Part shown: positions 8,873-17,750 of the stretch, piece after piece
Layout: every line of letters starts with the position of its first letter
Position numbering within the stretch: the stretch's first letter is position 1
Assembly (NCBI RefSeq): GCF_003046175.1
Contig: NZ_PZZM01000001.1
Coordinates: forward strand, 4,853,001 to 4,917,000
Reading direction: 5' to 3'
DNA length: 64,000 nucleotides
From: Bosea sp. 124
GTDB lineage: Bacteria > Pseudomonadota > Alphaproteobacteria > Rhizobiales > Beijerinckiaceae
The notes under the pieces: generated by a model
Database searches by the model: none
What the model saw: only the letters and a program-made list of their open reading frames with translations
What the model was told of the DNA's origin: nothing
Translations under genes and position numbers: made by a program

Positions 8873-10960
8873 TCACGCCTTCCTGATCCAGACCTTGTTG
8901 TCGTGGAAGGCGGCCCCGCCGAAGGGGGCGGGTGCGTCCGCGCCGGTGATGGTGTTGATGCCCCGGCCATGCTTGTGGGCGGCGTTGGGCCAGATCGATT
9001 CGGCGATGACGACGCCGGGCACGACACCGGCGAACAGCGACGCGGTGAGATGGACGCTGCCGCGCCTGTTGCCGACGACGACCTCCTCCCCCGCAGCGAC
9101 ACCCAGCCGGGCGGCATCGTCGGGATGCAGCATCAGCGTCGGGCCGACCTCCTTCTTCACCGAACTCGGCGTCTCGGTGAAGCTCGAATTGAGGAAGCTG
9201 CGCGCCGGGCTCGTCGCCAGCCGGAAGGGATGCTCGGCATCGACATTGTCGAGCACGTCCCACTGGTCGGGCAGGACCGGCATCTGCTGCCAGGGCCCGG
9301 TCAGGCCGGCATTGGTGTTGGGGACCTTCGGCCAATCCGGCTTGAAGCGGAACTTGCGGTCAGGGTAGCCGAAGCCGTCGAGATAATGCGCCGTGCGAAA
9401 ATCCGGCTGCACATCGAGGAAATCATTGGCGACGAGTTCGTCGAGCGTGCCGCGGCCGCTTTCGCGCATCGTCCAGTCGACGATGTCGCGCGAGGTCATC
9501 GCGAAACCGCGATGCTCGGCGCCCAGGCGCTCCGCCAGCGCGCAGATGACCTCATGGTTCGAGCGGCATTCGCCCGGCGGCTCGACCAGCTTGCCGCCCC
9601 ACATGATGTGCTGGTGGCCGCCGCCCTGGTAGATGTCGTCATGCTCCATGAACTGGGTCGCCGGCAGCACGATGTCGGCCATCTGCGCCGTCTCGGTCAT
9701 GAACTGCTCATGCACGACGGTGAACAGGTCATCGCGGGCGAAGCCCTGCTTGACCCGTTCCTGCTCGGGCGCGACCGTGACCGGATTGGTGTTCTGGATG
9801 AAGAGCGCCCTCACCGGCCCGCCCTGGCGCAGGGCCTCGGCATCGCCGGTGAGAACGCGGCCGATCTGCGACTGGTCGAGTTCGCGCACGCCCGGATCGC
9901 GGACGTCGAGCCCCTCGATCAGGCTCTTGCGCCATTTATAGATGCCGCTGTTGCTGTGGAAGGCGCCGCCGCCTTCATATTGCCAGGCGCCGGTCACGGT
10001 TGGCACAGACAGCGCCGCATGCATCGAGACGGCGCCGTTGCGCTGGCGGGCGAAACCGTAGCCGAGGCGGAAGAAGCTGTTCTTGCGCGTGCCGACGAGC
10101 GCTGCGAATTCCTCGATCTGCGCGACCTCGAGCCCGGTGATCGCGGCGGCCCATTCCGGCGTGCGGCTCTGCAGATGGGCTTCGAGTTCGTCGGGCGCAT
10201 CGGTATGCGCCGCGAGGTAATCGCGGTCGGCATGGCCGTCACGGAAAAGGACGTGCATGACGGCGCAGGCAAGCGCGGCATCGGTGCCCGGCCGCAGCAC
10301 GAGAGCGAGATCGGCCTGGGCCAGCGTCGCGTTGCGGTAGATGTCGATCGCGACGATCTTGGCGCCGCGCGTCTTCCGCGCCTTGATGGCGTGATGCATC
10401 ACATTGACCTGGGTGTGCACGGCATTGGTGCCCCAGATCACGACGCAGTCGGACTTCGCCATCTCGCGCGGATCGGGCCCGGCGAGGCGCCCGGTGCCGG
10501 CGATGAAGCCGGTCCAGGCCGTGGTCGTGCAGATCGTCGAATACTGGCCGGAATAGCGCTTGGCATGGCGCAGGCGGTTGATGCCGTCGCGCATGACGAG
10601 GCCCATCGTGCCGGCATAGTAATAGGGCCAGACGGCGTCGGCGCCATGCTCGGCCTCGATGGCAAGGAAGCGTTTGGCGATCTCGTCCAGCGCGTCGTCC
10701 CAGGAGATCCGCTCGAACTGGCCCGACCCCTTCGGCCCGGTCCGGCGCAGCGGGTGGAGCAGCCTGTCGGGATGATGGATGCGTTCGGCGTAACGCGCGA
10801 CCTTGGCGCAGATCACCCCGTCGGTGTAGCTCTGGCGCTTGCTGCCGCGAACGCGGCCGATGCTGCGTCCGTCGATGACCTCGACCTCCAGCGAACAGGC
10901 GGAAGGGCAGTCATGCGGACAAACCGACGGGAGGTGGGCAATGCGTGGCAGTTCGGTCAT
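8873..10960 (-). CDS. Molybdopterin-dependent oxidoreductase (DMSO reductase family)
   Basis: About 695 residues from the ATG at 10960; an ATG at 10978 would add six. The N-terminus has a [4Fe-4S] motif, CPHDCPSAC, followed by GVICAKVARYAERIHHPDRL. Next come the molybdopterin domain (FERISWDDALDEIA, VIWGTNAVHTQVN, ALFIQNTNPVTVAP, DIVLPATQFMEHDD) and the C-terminal dinucleotide-binding domain (PTLMLHPDDAARLGV). No Tat signal is seen, so it is probably cytoplasmic. The substrate cannot be read from sequence; similar proteins are annotated as formate-dehydrogenase- or biotin-sulfoxide-reductase-like. No partner subunit gene is adjacent. It is divergent from the mipA-like gene. Confidence 0.9.
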   Translation of the reverse strand: MTELPRIAHLPSVCPHDCPSACSLEVEVIDGRSIGRVRGSKRQSYTDGVICAKVARYAERIHHPDRLLHPLRRTGPKGSGQFERISWDDALDEIAKRFLAIEAEHGADAVWPYYYAGTMGLVMRDGINRLRHAKRYSGQYSTICTTTAWTGFIAGTGRLAGPDPREMAKSDCVVIWGTNAVHTQVNVMHHAIKARKTRGAKIVAIDIYRNATLAQADLALVLRPGTDAALACAVMHVLFRDGHADRDYLAAHTDAPDELEAHLQSRTPEWAAAITGLEVAQIEEFAALVGTRKNSFFRLGYGFARQRNGAVSMHAALSVPTVTGAWQYEGGGAFHSNSGIYKWRKSLIEGLDVRDPGVRELDQSQIGRVLTGDAEALRQGGPVRALFIQNTNPVTVAPEQERVKQGFARDDLFTVVHEQFMTETAQMADIVLPATQFMEHDDIYQGGGHQHIMWGGKLVEPPGECRSNHEVICALAERLGAEHRGFAMTSRDIVDWTMRESGRGTLDELVANDFLDVQPDFRTAHYLDGFGYPDRKFRFKPDWPKVPNTNAGLTGPWQQMPVLPDQWDVLDNVDAEHPFRLATSPARSFLNSSFTETPSSVKKEVGPTLMLHPDDAARLGVAAGEEVVVGNRRGSVHLTASLFAGVVPGVVIAESIWPNAAHKHGRGINTITGADAPAPFGGAAFHDNKVWIRKA

Positions 10961-11147
10961 GTGCCTGTCGTAGAGCATGATTGGACAAAGTGGAATGTGC
11001 TCCGGGCTGGCCGCCATCTTGCCTGGGGAGCATACCCCTCCGGCGCCTGCGATTCGGCGCGCTGCCATCAACCTTGGGTTAATCCTAATGCTTCAGCTTG
11101 CCGGTATCGGTTCATGAAAGGCGCGGTCGCGCCGGAGTCCAAGTTTC

Positions 11148-11990
11148 ATGCGTAGCGTTGCGTTCCTGGCGAGCCTTGTCGCCTGTCTCTTCCTGTCGCC
11201 AACCGACCGCGCCCAGGCGCAGTCGCGTGACTACACCACCCTGACCTCGCCGCAGTCGGCGCAGAACTGGTACGTCACCCTCGGCGCCGGCGTTCGCTAT
11301 CAGCCGGACTATACGGGCTCCGACGACTATGTTTTCCGCGCGCGGCCGATCATTTCGCTGGGCAGGGGTCTGAAGAGCACCTGGTGGAGTGCCGAGGACG
11401 ACACGATGCTCAGCATCGGTGTCTTCTCCGGCCAGGGTTGGCGAATCGGCTTCTCGGGCGACCTGCTCTGGAAGCGGAGCGCCAAGGTCAATCCGGCGCT
11501 CGTCGCGGTACCCGAAACCAAATTCGGCGCCGAGGCCGGCGGCTTCGTCGAATTCTATCCGACCTCGTGGCTGCGCAGCCGCATCGACGTGCGCCGCGGC
11601 ATCGCCGCGCATGACGGCGTCGTCGCCGATTTCAAGCTCGACGCCTTCAGCACTATCGGTCCCTGGACGCTGGGCGTCGGCCCACGCATGCGGATCGCCT
11701 CATCCGACTACATCCGGACCTATTTCGGAACCGCCGGCGCCATGCCCGGCACGGGCGGCCTGCTGCAGCGGTACAATGCCGGCGTTCATACGGTCGGCGC
11801 GCTGGCGCAGTTGACCTATAACTGGTCCGACCAGCTCAAGACGACGGCCTATGTCGAGTACAAGCGCCTCGTTGGCGACGCCACGCGTTCCCCGATCGTC
11901 AGGCCGTTCGGCTCGCGCGACTCGATCACGATCGGCCTCTCCGCAAGCTACTCCTTCGATACCGGGTCGAGCTACTCCTTCGGGCTCTGA
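11148..11990 (+). CDS. MipA/OmpV family outer-membrane protein
   Basis: 280 residues with a signal peptide cut after AQAQ (about residue 25). The mature part is rich in alternating aromatic/polar strands (WYVTLGAGVRYQPDYTGSDD, ARPIISLGRGLKSTWW) and ends with a C-terminal aromatic residue region (SYSFGL), as expected of an outer-membrane beta-barrel. MipA/OmpV proteins are small barrels; some scaffold murein enzymes and others act as porins. A bidirectional terminator lies just downstream. The gene is divergent from the molybdopterin oxidoreductase, with about 190 bp between starts. Confidence 0.88.
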   Translation: MRSVAFLASLVACLFLSPTDRAQAQSRDYTTLTSPQSAQNWYVTLGAGVRYQPDYTGSDDYVFRARPIISLGRGLKSTWWSAEDDTMLSIGVFSGQGWRIGFSGDLLWKRSAKVNPALVAVPETKFGAEAGGFVEFYPTSWLRSRIDVRRGIAAHDGVVADFKLDAFSTIGPWTLGVGPRMRIASSDYIRTYFGTAGAMPGTGGLLQRYNAGVHTVGALAQLTYNWSDQLKTTAYVEYKRLVGDATRSPIVRPFGSRDSITIGLSASYSFDTGSSYSFGL

Positions 11991-12040
11991 AAGAGCGGCA
12001 GCGTCACGGCGGGACTCGCTGCGGCCGGGACGCGCAAAAA

Positions 12041-12076
12041 ACAAAAAAGGCGGACCGGAGACCGGCCCGCCTTTTC
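12041..12076. terminator. Bidirectional rho-independent terminator
   Basis: A GC-rich hairpin (AAAGGCGG-CCGG, short loop, CCGG-CCGCCTTT) flanked by an A-rich run on the left and a T-rich run on the right. It lies between the convergent mipA-like gene and ndk and can terminate both; the U-tract is strongest in the ndk direction. Confidence 0.85.
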
Positions 12077-12099
12077 TGTTTGTCAGACAGTCGCTGAAA

Positions 12100-12522
12100 T
12101 CAGCCGACGATCTCGTTGCCGGCGAAGAACTGCGCGATCTCGACGATGGCAGCCTCGGGCGCATCCGAACCATGGGCGGTGTTCTCGCCAACCGATTCAG
12201 CGAAGAGCTTGCGGATGGTGCCCTCGGCGGCGTTGGCCGGGTTGGTGGCGCCCATGACTTCGCGATACTTCGCGATGGCGTCCTCGCCTTCGAGGACCTG
12301 CACGACCACGGGGCCGGAGGTCATGAACTCGACGAGCTCGCCGAAGAAGGGGCGCGCGGAATGGACCGCATAGAAGGTCTCGGCCTGGCCCTTGGTCAGG
12401 TGGATGCGCTTCTGGGCGACGATGCGCAGGCCGGCCTTCTCGATGACCGCGTTGACCGCGCCGGTGAGATTGCGCCGCGTCGCGTCGGGCTTGAGAATGG
12501 AGAAGGTACGCTGAACAGCCAT
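12100..12522 (-). CDS. ndk: Nucleoside diphosphate kinase
   Basis: 140 residues, the family's usual length. Ndk equalises nucleoside triphosphate pools by phosphate transfer through a histidine. It opens [18 protein letters not shown] and carries the kinase motif [15 protein letters not shown], but the last part reads [18 protein letters not shown]: the active-site His is in NTAHGSD. The start is supported by AAGGATCGACCG before the ATG. The leader holds three G-rich direct repeats (12533-12563). A strong terminator follows the gene. Confidence 0.97.
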   Translation of the reverse strand: MAVQRTFSILKPDATRRNLTGAVNAVIEKAGLRIVAQKRIHLTKGQAETFYAVHSARPFFGELVEFMTSGPVVVQVLEGEDAIAKYREVMGATNPANAAEGTIRKLFAESVGENTAHGSDAPEAAIVEIAQFFAGNEIVG

Positions 12523-12532
12523 CGGTCGATCC

Positions 12533-12563
12533 TTGGGGAAATTCTGGGGGAAATCTTGGGGAA
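12533..12563. repeat. Three short direct repeats in the ndk leader
   Basis: Three successive copies of roughly TTGGGGAAAT, spaced about 12 bp apart on the plus strand, starting about 11 bp upstream of the ndk ATG. In the ndk transcript they would be C-rich repeats beside the ribosome-binding site. Confidence 0.55.
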
Positions 12564-12640
12564 TGCGGCGCGCTTATAACCGCGCCCTCCCCGCCCCACA
12601 AGGCTCGTCGGCGGAAGCCTTCGCGCTTCCGCGGGCCGGT

Positions 12641-12910
12641 TCAGTGCCGCGTCAGGAAGCTGCGGGCCTCGCGGAGCGCTTCTGCGACCTGATCGCGGGT
12701 CATCTCGAGCGCGAGTTCCTGGCGATGTGCCGCAGCGCGGCCGCAACCGCGGGCCTGGGCAATGTTGAACCATTTCTGCGCCGCGACCAGATCGACCGCG
12801 ATGCCGCGGCCGGCCGCATACATCAGGCCGAGCTCGTAATACGCCTCGGCCGAAGCCTCGCTCGGGATCACCAGAGAAGCGGGGATCGCGTTCATTTCCA
12901 TGCGTGCCAT
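12641..12910 (-). CDS. Small Sel1-repeat-like protein
   Basis: 89 residues from the ATG at 12910, preceded by an AAGGGTGG ribosome-binding site; a longer frame to 13030 is not supported. The centre reads AYYELGLMYAAGRGIAVDLV followed by AAQKWFNIAQARG, a clear single Sel1/TPR-like repeat, then a helical tail (ELALEMTRDQVAEALREARSFL). Single-repeat proteins of this kind are common in Hyphomicrobiales, with no known function. It lies upstream of ndk on the same strand. Confidence 0.78.
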   Translation of the reverse strand: MARMEMNAIPASLVIPSEASAEAYYELGLMYAAGRGIAVDLVAAQKWFNIAQARGCGRAAAHRQELALEMTRDQVAEALREARSFLTRH

Positions 12911-13266
12911 GACAACCACCCTTGTCGTTTTCTGTGCCGGCCACCCGTCCAAAGGCCCCGGCTCGTGATGGCGAGATTGGGCGGCGGCGCTTAAATGGGT
13001 CGCTAAAATTCGCGATGAATCGAAGCTCAACGAGAAATGAGCGAGCGGTTAAATCAACGCACGGTTCATCTTTGAATCGCAAAAAATCGAGTGTTTTCAA
13101 CGGCGCTTGTGGCGAATGCCGGCGAGCGCGTTGACGGAGGATTCACCCTCCGTTGCGGAAGCAGGCTCCCGGTCTGCCGTGGCGGCGGCTTGGAAGCGGT
13201 CCGGCCCTGCGATATCGTTCATATCTGAACCATGTAGCATGGCGTGGTCGGACAGGGAGGATTGCC

Positions 13267-13665
13267 ATGGCTATCGGATCTTGCGCGCCTCGCGCATCGC
13301 TGGCCGGTCTTGGTCTCATCGTCATTGGCCTGAGCGCGGGCGGGCCTGCTCTGGCGCAGGATGTCAGCGGCATCTGGCTGCGCGACACCGGCGCCTCGCG
13401 CGTGCGCTTCGCTCCATGCGGCGATGCGGTATGCGGCACGCTGGCCTGGCTCAAGGATACGAACGGCCCGGCCAAGGCGGGGGAGCGCATCTTCTACGAC
13501 ATGAAGCCGTCCGGCGACGGCAAATGGAGCGGCAGCGTCTTCAATCCGGAAGACGGCAAGACCTATTCGGGCACGATGACCCTGTCCGGCACGACCTTGA
13601 AGACCTCGGGCTGCGTGCTGGGCGGGCTGATCTGCCGATCGGTGACGTGGAACCGGGCCAATTGA
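13267..13665 (+). CDS. DUF2147-type secreted protein
   Basis: 132 residues with a signal peptide (cleavage after PALAQ, about residue 31). The mature protein begins DVSGIWLRDTGASRVRF and continues with CGDAVCGTLAWLKD, FNPEDGKTYSGTMTLSG and LKTSGCVLGGLICRSVTWNR, the conserved pattern of DUF2147, a small lipocalin-like periplasmic family. Four cysteines probably form disulfides. The ATG at 13267 follows CAGGGAGGATTGCC, a strong ribosome-binding site. Confidence 0.88.
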   Translation: MAIGSCAPRASLAGLGLIVIGLSAGGPALAQDVSGIWLRDTGASRVRFAPCGDAVCGTLAWLKDTNGPAKAGERIFYDMKPSGDGKWSGSVFNPEDGKTYSGTMTLSGTTLKTSGCVLGGLICRSVTWNRAN

Positions 13666-13707
13666 GGTCGGAGGCTCTTTCGCGGAGACGCCGCCGCGGC
13701 GACAAGA

Positions 13708-13761
13708 GCGCGGGGAACCCCTCGCCTGTAAGGAGAAGATTCTCCGTCGCGGTTCCCGCGC
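13708..13761. repeat. Nested inverted repeat downstream of the DUF2147 gene
   Basis: Outer arms GCGCGGGGAACC and GGTTCCCGCGC (one extra G) enclose an inner hairpin GGAGAA/TTCTCC. The core CCCCTCGCCTGTAAGGAGA resembles the hairpin at 26171-26193, suggesting a dispersed palindromic element. The 495-bp stretch from 13666 to 14160 otherwise shows no convincing gene. Confidence 0.5.
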
Positions 13762-14160
13762 CCCCGGAATCTTATCCCCGCCCTCTCTTCCCATGCCTAT
13801 TCTCTCGCCGTTCCGCCCGACCAGGGGGGCTGTCGCGAGGCGTCGTGCGGCCGGGTGGAGTTGCGGTGTTCAGGGTCGTGGCCGTCGCTGGCTTGCGGCC
13901 CTGGAGGGGTCGATCGTCGTCCGGGCCGAGGCGGGTCCGGTCTCGTGCCGAGACATCAAAGCACGGCGGGGACACCGGAAGACAACCGCGCGCGGGGCGG
14001 GGTGGCGGCTGTTGGCGCTGCTTCGACATATCGACTTCGACATCGACACCGGCACGCAGTCGTCGACTGCGACGCCACCTCTCCCCGCGCATCCCTCTGG
14101 ATGCATCGAGGCCCGAAAACCCCGCGGCACGAGCCGGACGGGGCTATCGCTGCGTCTCGG

Positions 14161-14868
14161 TCAGCGTGCCTTCTGTCCGAACAGGACCGCCTTCTCTTCC
14201 GGCGTGCTGATGCCGGCCGGGTTGCGCAGAGCCTCGCCGACCTTGATGCCGCGCTGAACGGCAGGGCGAGCCAGCATGATCTCGAGCCAGCGCGCGACAT
14301 GGGGGAACTGCTTCAGATCCTGCCCCTGTTTCTCCCAGCCGCGAGCCCAGCCGATGCAGGCCATGTCGGCGATCGAATAATCGCCGCAGATAAAGCTGCG
14401 GCCGTCCAGACGCTTGTTCAGCACGCCATAGAGCCGGTTGGTCTCGTTGGTGTAGCGCTCGACGGCGTAGGGGATCTTTTCCGGCGCGTAGAGCCGGAAA
14501 TGATGGGTCTGGCCCAGCATCGGGCCGAATCCGCCCATCTGCCAGAACAGCCATTCGTCGACGGCGACGCGGGCGCGCTCGTCGGTCGGATAGAAAAGGC
14601 CGGTCTTGCGGCCGAGATATTGCAGGATCGCCCCCGATTCGAAGACCGAAATCGGCTTGCCGTCCGGTCCTTCCGGATCGACGATCGCGGGCATGCGGTT
14701 GTTCGGCGAGATCGCCAGGAAGTCCGGCTTGAACTGGTCGCCCTTGCCGATGTTCACCGGCAGGACGTTGTAGGGCAGCCCGCACTCCTCCAGCATGATG
14801 CTGATCTTCCACCCGTTCGGAGTGGGCCAGTAGTAGAGGTCGATCGGCTTGGTCTGGCTGGCGGACAT
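14161..14868 (-). CDS. Glutathione S-transferase (YfcG/Ure2p-like)
   Basis: 235 residues. The N-terminal domain starts IDLYYWPTPNGWKISIMLEE and includes NRMPAIVDPEGPDGKPISVF followed by ESGAILQYLG, the glutathione-binding part of the Nu/Ure2p-like GSTs that act as disulfide-bond oxidoreductases. The C-terminal helical domain has RLYGVLNKRLDGRSFICG and YSIADMACIGWARGW. The conserved Asn after the first strand is present (TPNGWK). It is a single gene, well separated from its neighbours. Confidence 0.92.
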   Translation of the reverse strand: MSASQTKPIDLYYWPTPNGWKISIMLEECGLPYNVLPVNIGKGDQFKPDFLAISPNNRMPAIVDPEGPDGKPISVFESGAILQYLGRKTGLFYPTDERARVAVDEWLFWQMGGFGPMLGQTHHFRLYAPEKIPYAVERYTNETNRLYGVLNKRLDGRSFICGDYSIADMACIGWARGWEKQGQDLKQFPHVARWLEIMLARPAVQRGIKVGEALRNPAGISTPEEKAVLFGQKAR

Positions 14869-15006
14869 GTTCTGCTTCCGGTCACTGTGCAGACGTCGGG
14901 GAGCGATTTGTAGGCCTCTTCGCAGAGCCGAGAAAGGGGCGCGAGCCTCCTGCGGCGCAGCGTCGCCATGTCGTGAACATGGATGCGCGGCGGCCAGAAA
15001 CCTGTC

Positions 15007-15531
15007 TCAGAGCACCATCTTGAAGCCCTCATGGCTCTGGTCGAAGCCGAGCCGGACATAGAAGCGATGGGCGTCCTTGCGGTCCTTGTTCGAGGTCAGT
15101 TCGGCCAGTCCCACGCCATTGTCACGGGCGAAGGCGAGCGCGTGGGCGATCATGATCGCGCCGATGCCCTGCCCGCGCCGTTCGGGCGTGACATGGACGC
15201 TCTCGAACTTGGCGCGCCGGCGGCCGCGCGAGACCAGCCCCGGGATCAGCGTGACCTGGAAGGTCCCGACGACGGCGCCGGCCTGCTCCGCGACGAACAG
15301 CGTGTTGTGAGGGGACGCCTCGATCTCGGCGAAGGCGTCGAGATAGGCGGGATCGGCCGCCTCGGCCTCGATTTCAGCGGGTGTCATCGTCGGCGTCGGG
15401 GCGCCCAGCATGATCAGCGCCGCGATGCGCGCGACATCCTCGCGGCGGGCAAGGCGAATGGCGACACGGGACGGTTGGGGGATGGCGGTATCCATCGGAG
15501 GCGGAGTTCCCGGTCGGGCTGCAGGCGTCAC
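15007..15531 (-). CDS. GNAT family N-acetyltransferase
   Basis: 174 residues. The acetyl-CoA binding motif is visible as VTPERRGQGIGAIMIAHALA, followed by LTSNKDRKDAHRFYVRLGF, typical of GNAT enzymes that acetylate small amines or proteins. The GTG at 15531 overlaps the stop of the upstream acetyltransferase gene (GTGA), so translation is probably coupled; an internal ATG at 15495 lacks a ribosome-binding site. Substrate unknown. Confidence 0.88.
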   Translation of the reverse strand: MTPAARPGTPPPMDTAIPQPSRVAIRLARREDVARIAALIMLGAPTPTMTPAEIEAEAADPAYLDAFAEIEASPHNTLFVAEQAGAVVGTFQVTLIPGLVSRGRRRAKFESVHVTPERRGQGIGAIMIAHALAFARDNGVGLAELTSNKDRKDAHRFYVRLGFDQSHEGFKMVL

Positions 15532-16034
15532 TCGGCGAAGAGCCGCTTGGCCATGAGCAACGTATTCGGCGTGTCGTCGCGGCCGTCGAAACGGGCCTGG
15601 CGCTGCAGGAAGAAGCCCATGCGCTCATAGAAGGTGATCGCCGGCTCGTTCTGGTTCTCGACCTCGAGCCGCGCCACCGGCGCCTGCGGGAAGCAGGCCA
15701 GCGTCACCTGCAGCAGCGTGCGGCCAACGCCGACGCCCTGCCAGGCCGGCAGGACATAAAGCCGCGTCAGTAGAGCGGCGCGGTCGCGCTCCAGCCGCGC
15801 CGAGGCGGTCGCGATGATCTCGGTCCCGACCAGCGCCACGAGGAACGCCCCGCTCTCGCGACCGAGCTGCGCCGTGAGATTGTCGAGCGAATGCCACGCA
15901 TTGGTGATCTCGGCGACGCGCTGCCAGCCATAGATACCGTCATAGGTGGCATGCCAGGTCTCGACCAGAAGCGCACGCACCGCCGGCAGATCGGCGGCTT
16001 CGGCGTCACGGATGATGAGACCGTCCGGCGTCAC
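15528..16034 (-). CDS. GNAT family N-acetyltransferase
   Basis: 168 residues, starting with GTG at 16034, four bases after the gatB stop. The motif LYVLPAWQGVGVGRTLLQ marks the acetyl-CoA site, and EVENQNEPAITFYERMGF is the usual GNAT C-terminal segment. It is unrelated in detail to the acetyltransferase that follows it, so this is a pair rather than a recent duplication. It is probably cotranscribed with gatB. Substrate unknown. Confidence 0.88.
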   Translation of the reverse strand: MTPDGLIIRDAEAADLPAVRALLVETWHATYDGIYGWQRVAEITNAWHSLDNLTAQLGRESGAFLVALVGTEIIATASARLERDRAALLTRLYVLPAWQGVGVGRTLLQVTLACFPQAPVARLEVENQNEPAITFYERMGFFLQRQARFDGRDDTPNTLLMAKRLFAE

Positions 16035-16038
16035 AGGT

Positions 16039-17520
16039 TCACTCGATGCCGAGTTTGGCTTTCAGGATCTCGTTCAGGGCCTGCGGATTGGCCTTGCCGC
16101 CGGAGGCCTTCATGGCCTGGCCAACGAACCAGCCCAGCATGGTCGGCTTCGCCTTGACCTGCTCGACCTTGTCGGGATTGGCCGCGATCAGCTCGTCCAC
16201 GGCCTTCTCGATCGCGCCGGTGTCGGTGACCTGCTTCATGCCGCGGGTCTCGACGATGTCACGGGGATCGCCCCCTTCCGACCAGAGGATCTCGAACAGA
16301 TCCTTGGCGATGCGGCCGGAGATGACGCCCTCGCCGATCAGATCGACCAGCCCGCCAAGCTGGGCGGCCGAAACCGGCGAGGTGGTAACGTCCTGGCCTT
16401 CCTTGTTGAGGCGGCCGAAAAGCTCGTTGATGACCCAGTTCGCGGCGGCCTTGCCGTCGCGGCCCTTTGCGACAACCTCGAAATAGTCGGCCTGCTCGCG
16501 CTCGGCGACGAGCACCGAGGCGTCATAGGGCGAGAGCGCGTATTCGGCGATGAAACGGGCCTTCTTGGCGTCCGGCAGCTCCGGCAGATGCGCCTCCAGT
16601 GCGGCAACGAAGGCGTCGTCGAATTCGAGCGGCAGCAGGTCGGGATCGGGGAAATAGCGGTAATCATGCGCCTCCTCCTTGGAGCGCATCGAGCGGGTCT
16701 CGCCTTTGCCGGGGTCGTAGAGCCGCGTCTCCTGGTCGATCGAGCCGCCATCCTCCAAGATGCCGATCTGGCGGCGGGCCTCGACATCGACGGCCTGGCC
16801 GATGAAGCGGATCGAGTTGACGTTCTTGATCTCGCAGCGCGTGCCGAGTCCGGCGCCGGGCTTGCGGACCGAGACGTTGACGTCGGCGCGCAGATTGCCC
16901 TTCTCCATGTCGCCGTCGCAGGTGCCGAGATAGCGCAGGATGGTGCGCAGCTTGGTGACGAAGGCGCGCGCCTCGTCGGCCGAGCGCAGATCCGGACGAG
17001 AGACGATCTCCATCAGGGCTACGCCCGAACGGTTCAGGTCGACGAAGCTCATCGTCGGATGCTGGTCGTGGATCGACTTGCCGGCATCCTGCTCGAGATG
17101 CAGCCGCTCGATGCCGACGGTGATCTGCTCGGTCGGCGAGAGATCGACCACGATCTCGCCCTCTCCGATGATCGGGCTCTTGTACTGGCTGATCTGGTAA
17201 CCCTGCGGCAGATCGGGATAGAAGTAATTCTTGCGGTCGAAGACCGAGCGCTTGTTGACCTGCGCGTTCAGGCCGAGGCCAGTGCGCACGGCCTGGCGCA
17301 CGCATTCGGCATTGATCACCGGCAGCATGCCGGGCATGGCGGCGTCGACAAGGCTGACATGGGCGTTGGGCTCGGCGCCGAAGCCGGTCGAGGCGCCCGA
17401 AAACAGCTTGGCGTTGGAGGTGACCTGGGCATGGATTTCCATACCGATCACAATTTCCCAGTCGCCTGTCGCGCCCTTGATCAGCTTCTTGGGGTCGGCG
17501 GGGCGGGCATGCGCGTTCAT
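16039..17520 (-). CDS. gatB: Asp-tRNA(Asn)/Glu-tRNA(Gln) amidotransferase subunit B
   Basis: 493 residues. GatB activates mischarged Glu-tRNA(Gln) or Asp-tRNA(Asn) so that ammonia from GatA can amidate it, in the GatCAB complex. Signature segments include [55 protein letters not shown], and a C-terminal YqeY-like tRNA-binding domain ending [20 protein letters not shown]. It lies about 6.6 kb from gatA on the same strand, with efflux genes between. Two acetyltransferase genes follow closely. Confidence 0.97.
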   Translation of the reverse strand: MNAHARPADPKKLIKGATGDWEIVIGMEIHAQVTSNAKLFSGASTGFGAEPNAHVSLVDAAMPGMLPVINAECVRQAVRTGLGLNAQVNKRSVFDRKNYFYPDLPQGYQISQYKSPIIGEGEIVVDLSPTEQITVGIERLHLEQDAGKSIHDQHPTMSFVDLNRSGVALMEIVSRPDLRSADEARAFVTKLRTILRYLGTCDGDMEKGNLRADVNVSVRKPGAGLGTRCEIKNVNSIRFIGQAVDVEARRQIGILEDGGSIDQETRLYDPGKGETRSMRSKEEAHDYRYFPDPDLLPLEFDDAFVAALEAHLPELPDAKKARFIAEYALSPYDASVLVAEREQADYFEVVAKGRDGKAAANWVINELFGRLNKEGQDVTTSPVSAAQLGGLVDLIGEGVISGRIAKDLFEILWSEGGDPRDIVETRGMKQVTDTGAIEKAVDELIAANPDKVEQVKAKPTMLGWFVGQAMKASGGKANPQALNEILKAKLGIE

Positions 17521-17663
17521 CGTCGGTCTTCCGGCTCGAATGGGTCGCCTGACGGTTACGATTTCGGCGGGCGGGCGGCAAGCTCCTGTTGCGTTCCCGA
17601 CACCTCCTGACGGGATTGTGGCATAGTAGGGTTCATTCTACGCCCAATGATGGGTGATGGAAC

Positions 17664-17692
17664 TTGACAATCGTCAGCGCACACCTCTTGTA
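17664..17692 (+). promoter_or_regulatory. Possible sigma-70 promoter of the RND operon
   Basis: A consensus -35 TTGACA at 17664-17669, a 17-bp spacer and a weak -10 (CTTGTA) at 17687-17692, about 60 bp upstream of the adaptor ATG. The -35 and the spacing are good; the -10 match is poor. Confidence 0.35.
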
Positions 17693-17750
17693 GCGGCACA
17701 GGTCGGAAACCCGTCGAGGTTGCGCCGGCCCAGCCATCCGGAGTTTCGCC

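Noticed and set aside
8762..11155. 797-codon plus-strand open frame
   Set aside because: Antisense to the molybdopterin oxidoreductase, whose cofactor motifs are clear on the minus strand.
13772..14160. Several short overlapping open frames on both strands
   Set aside because: None has a ribosome-binding site, family resemblance or normal composition; treated as non-coding gap.
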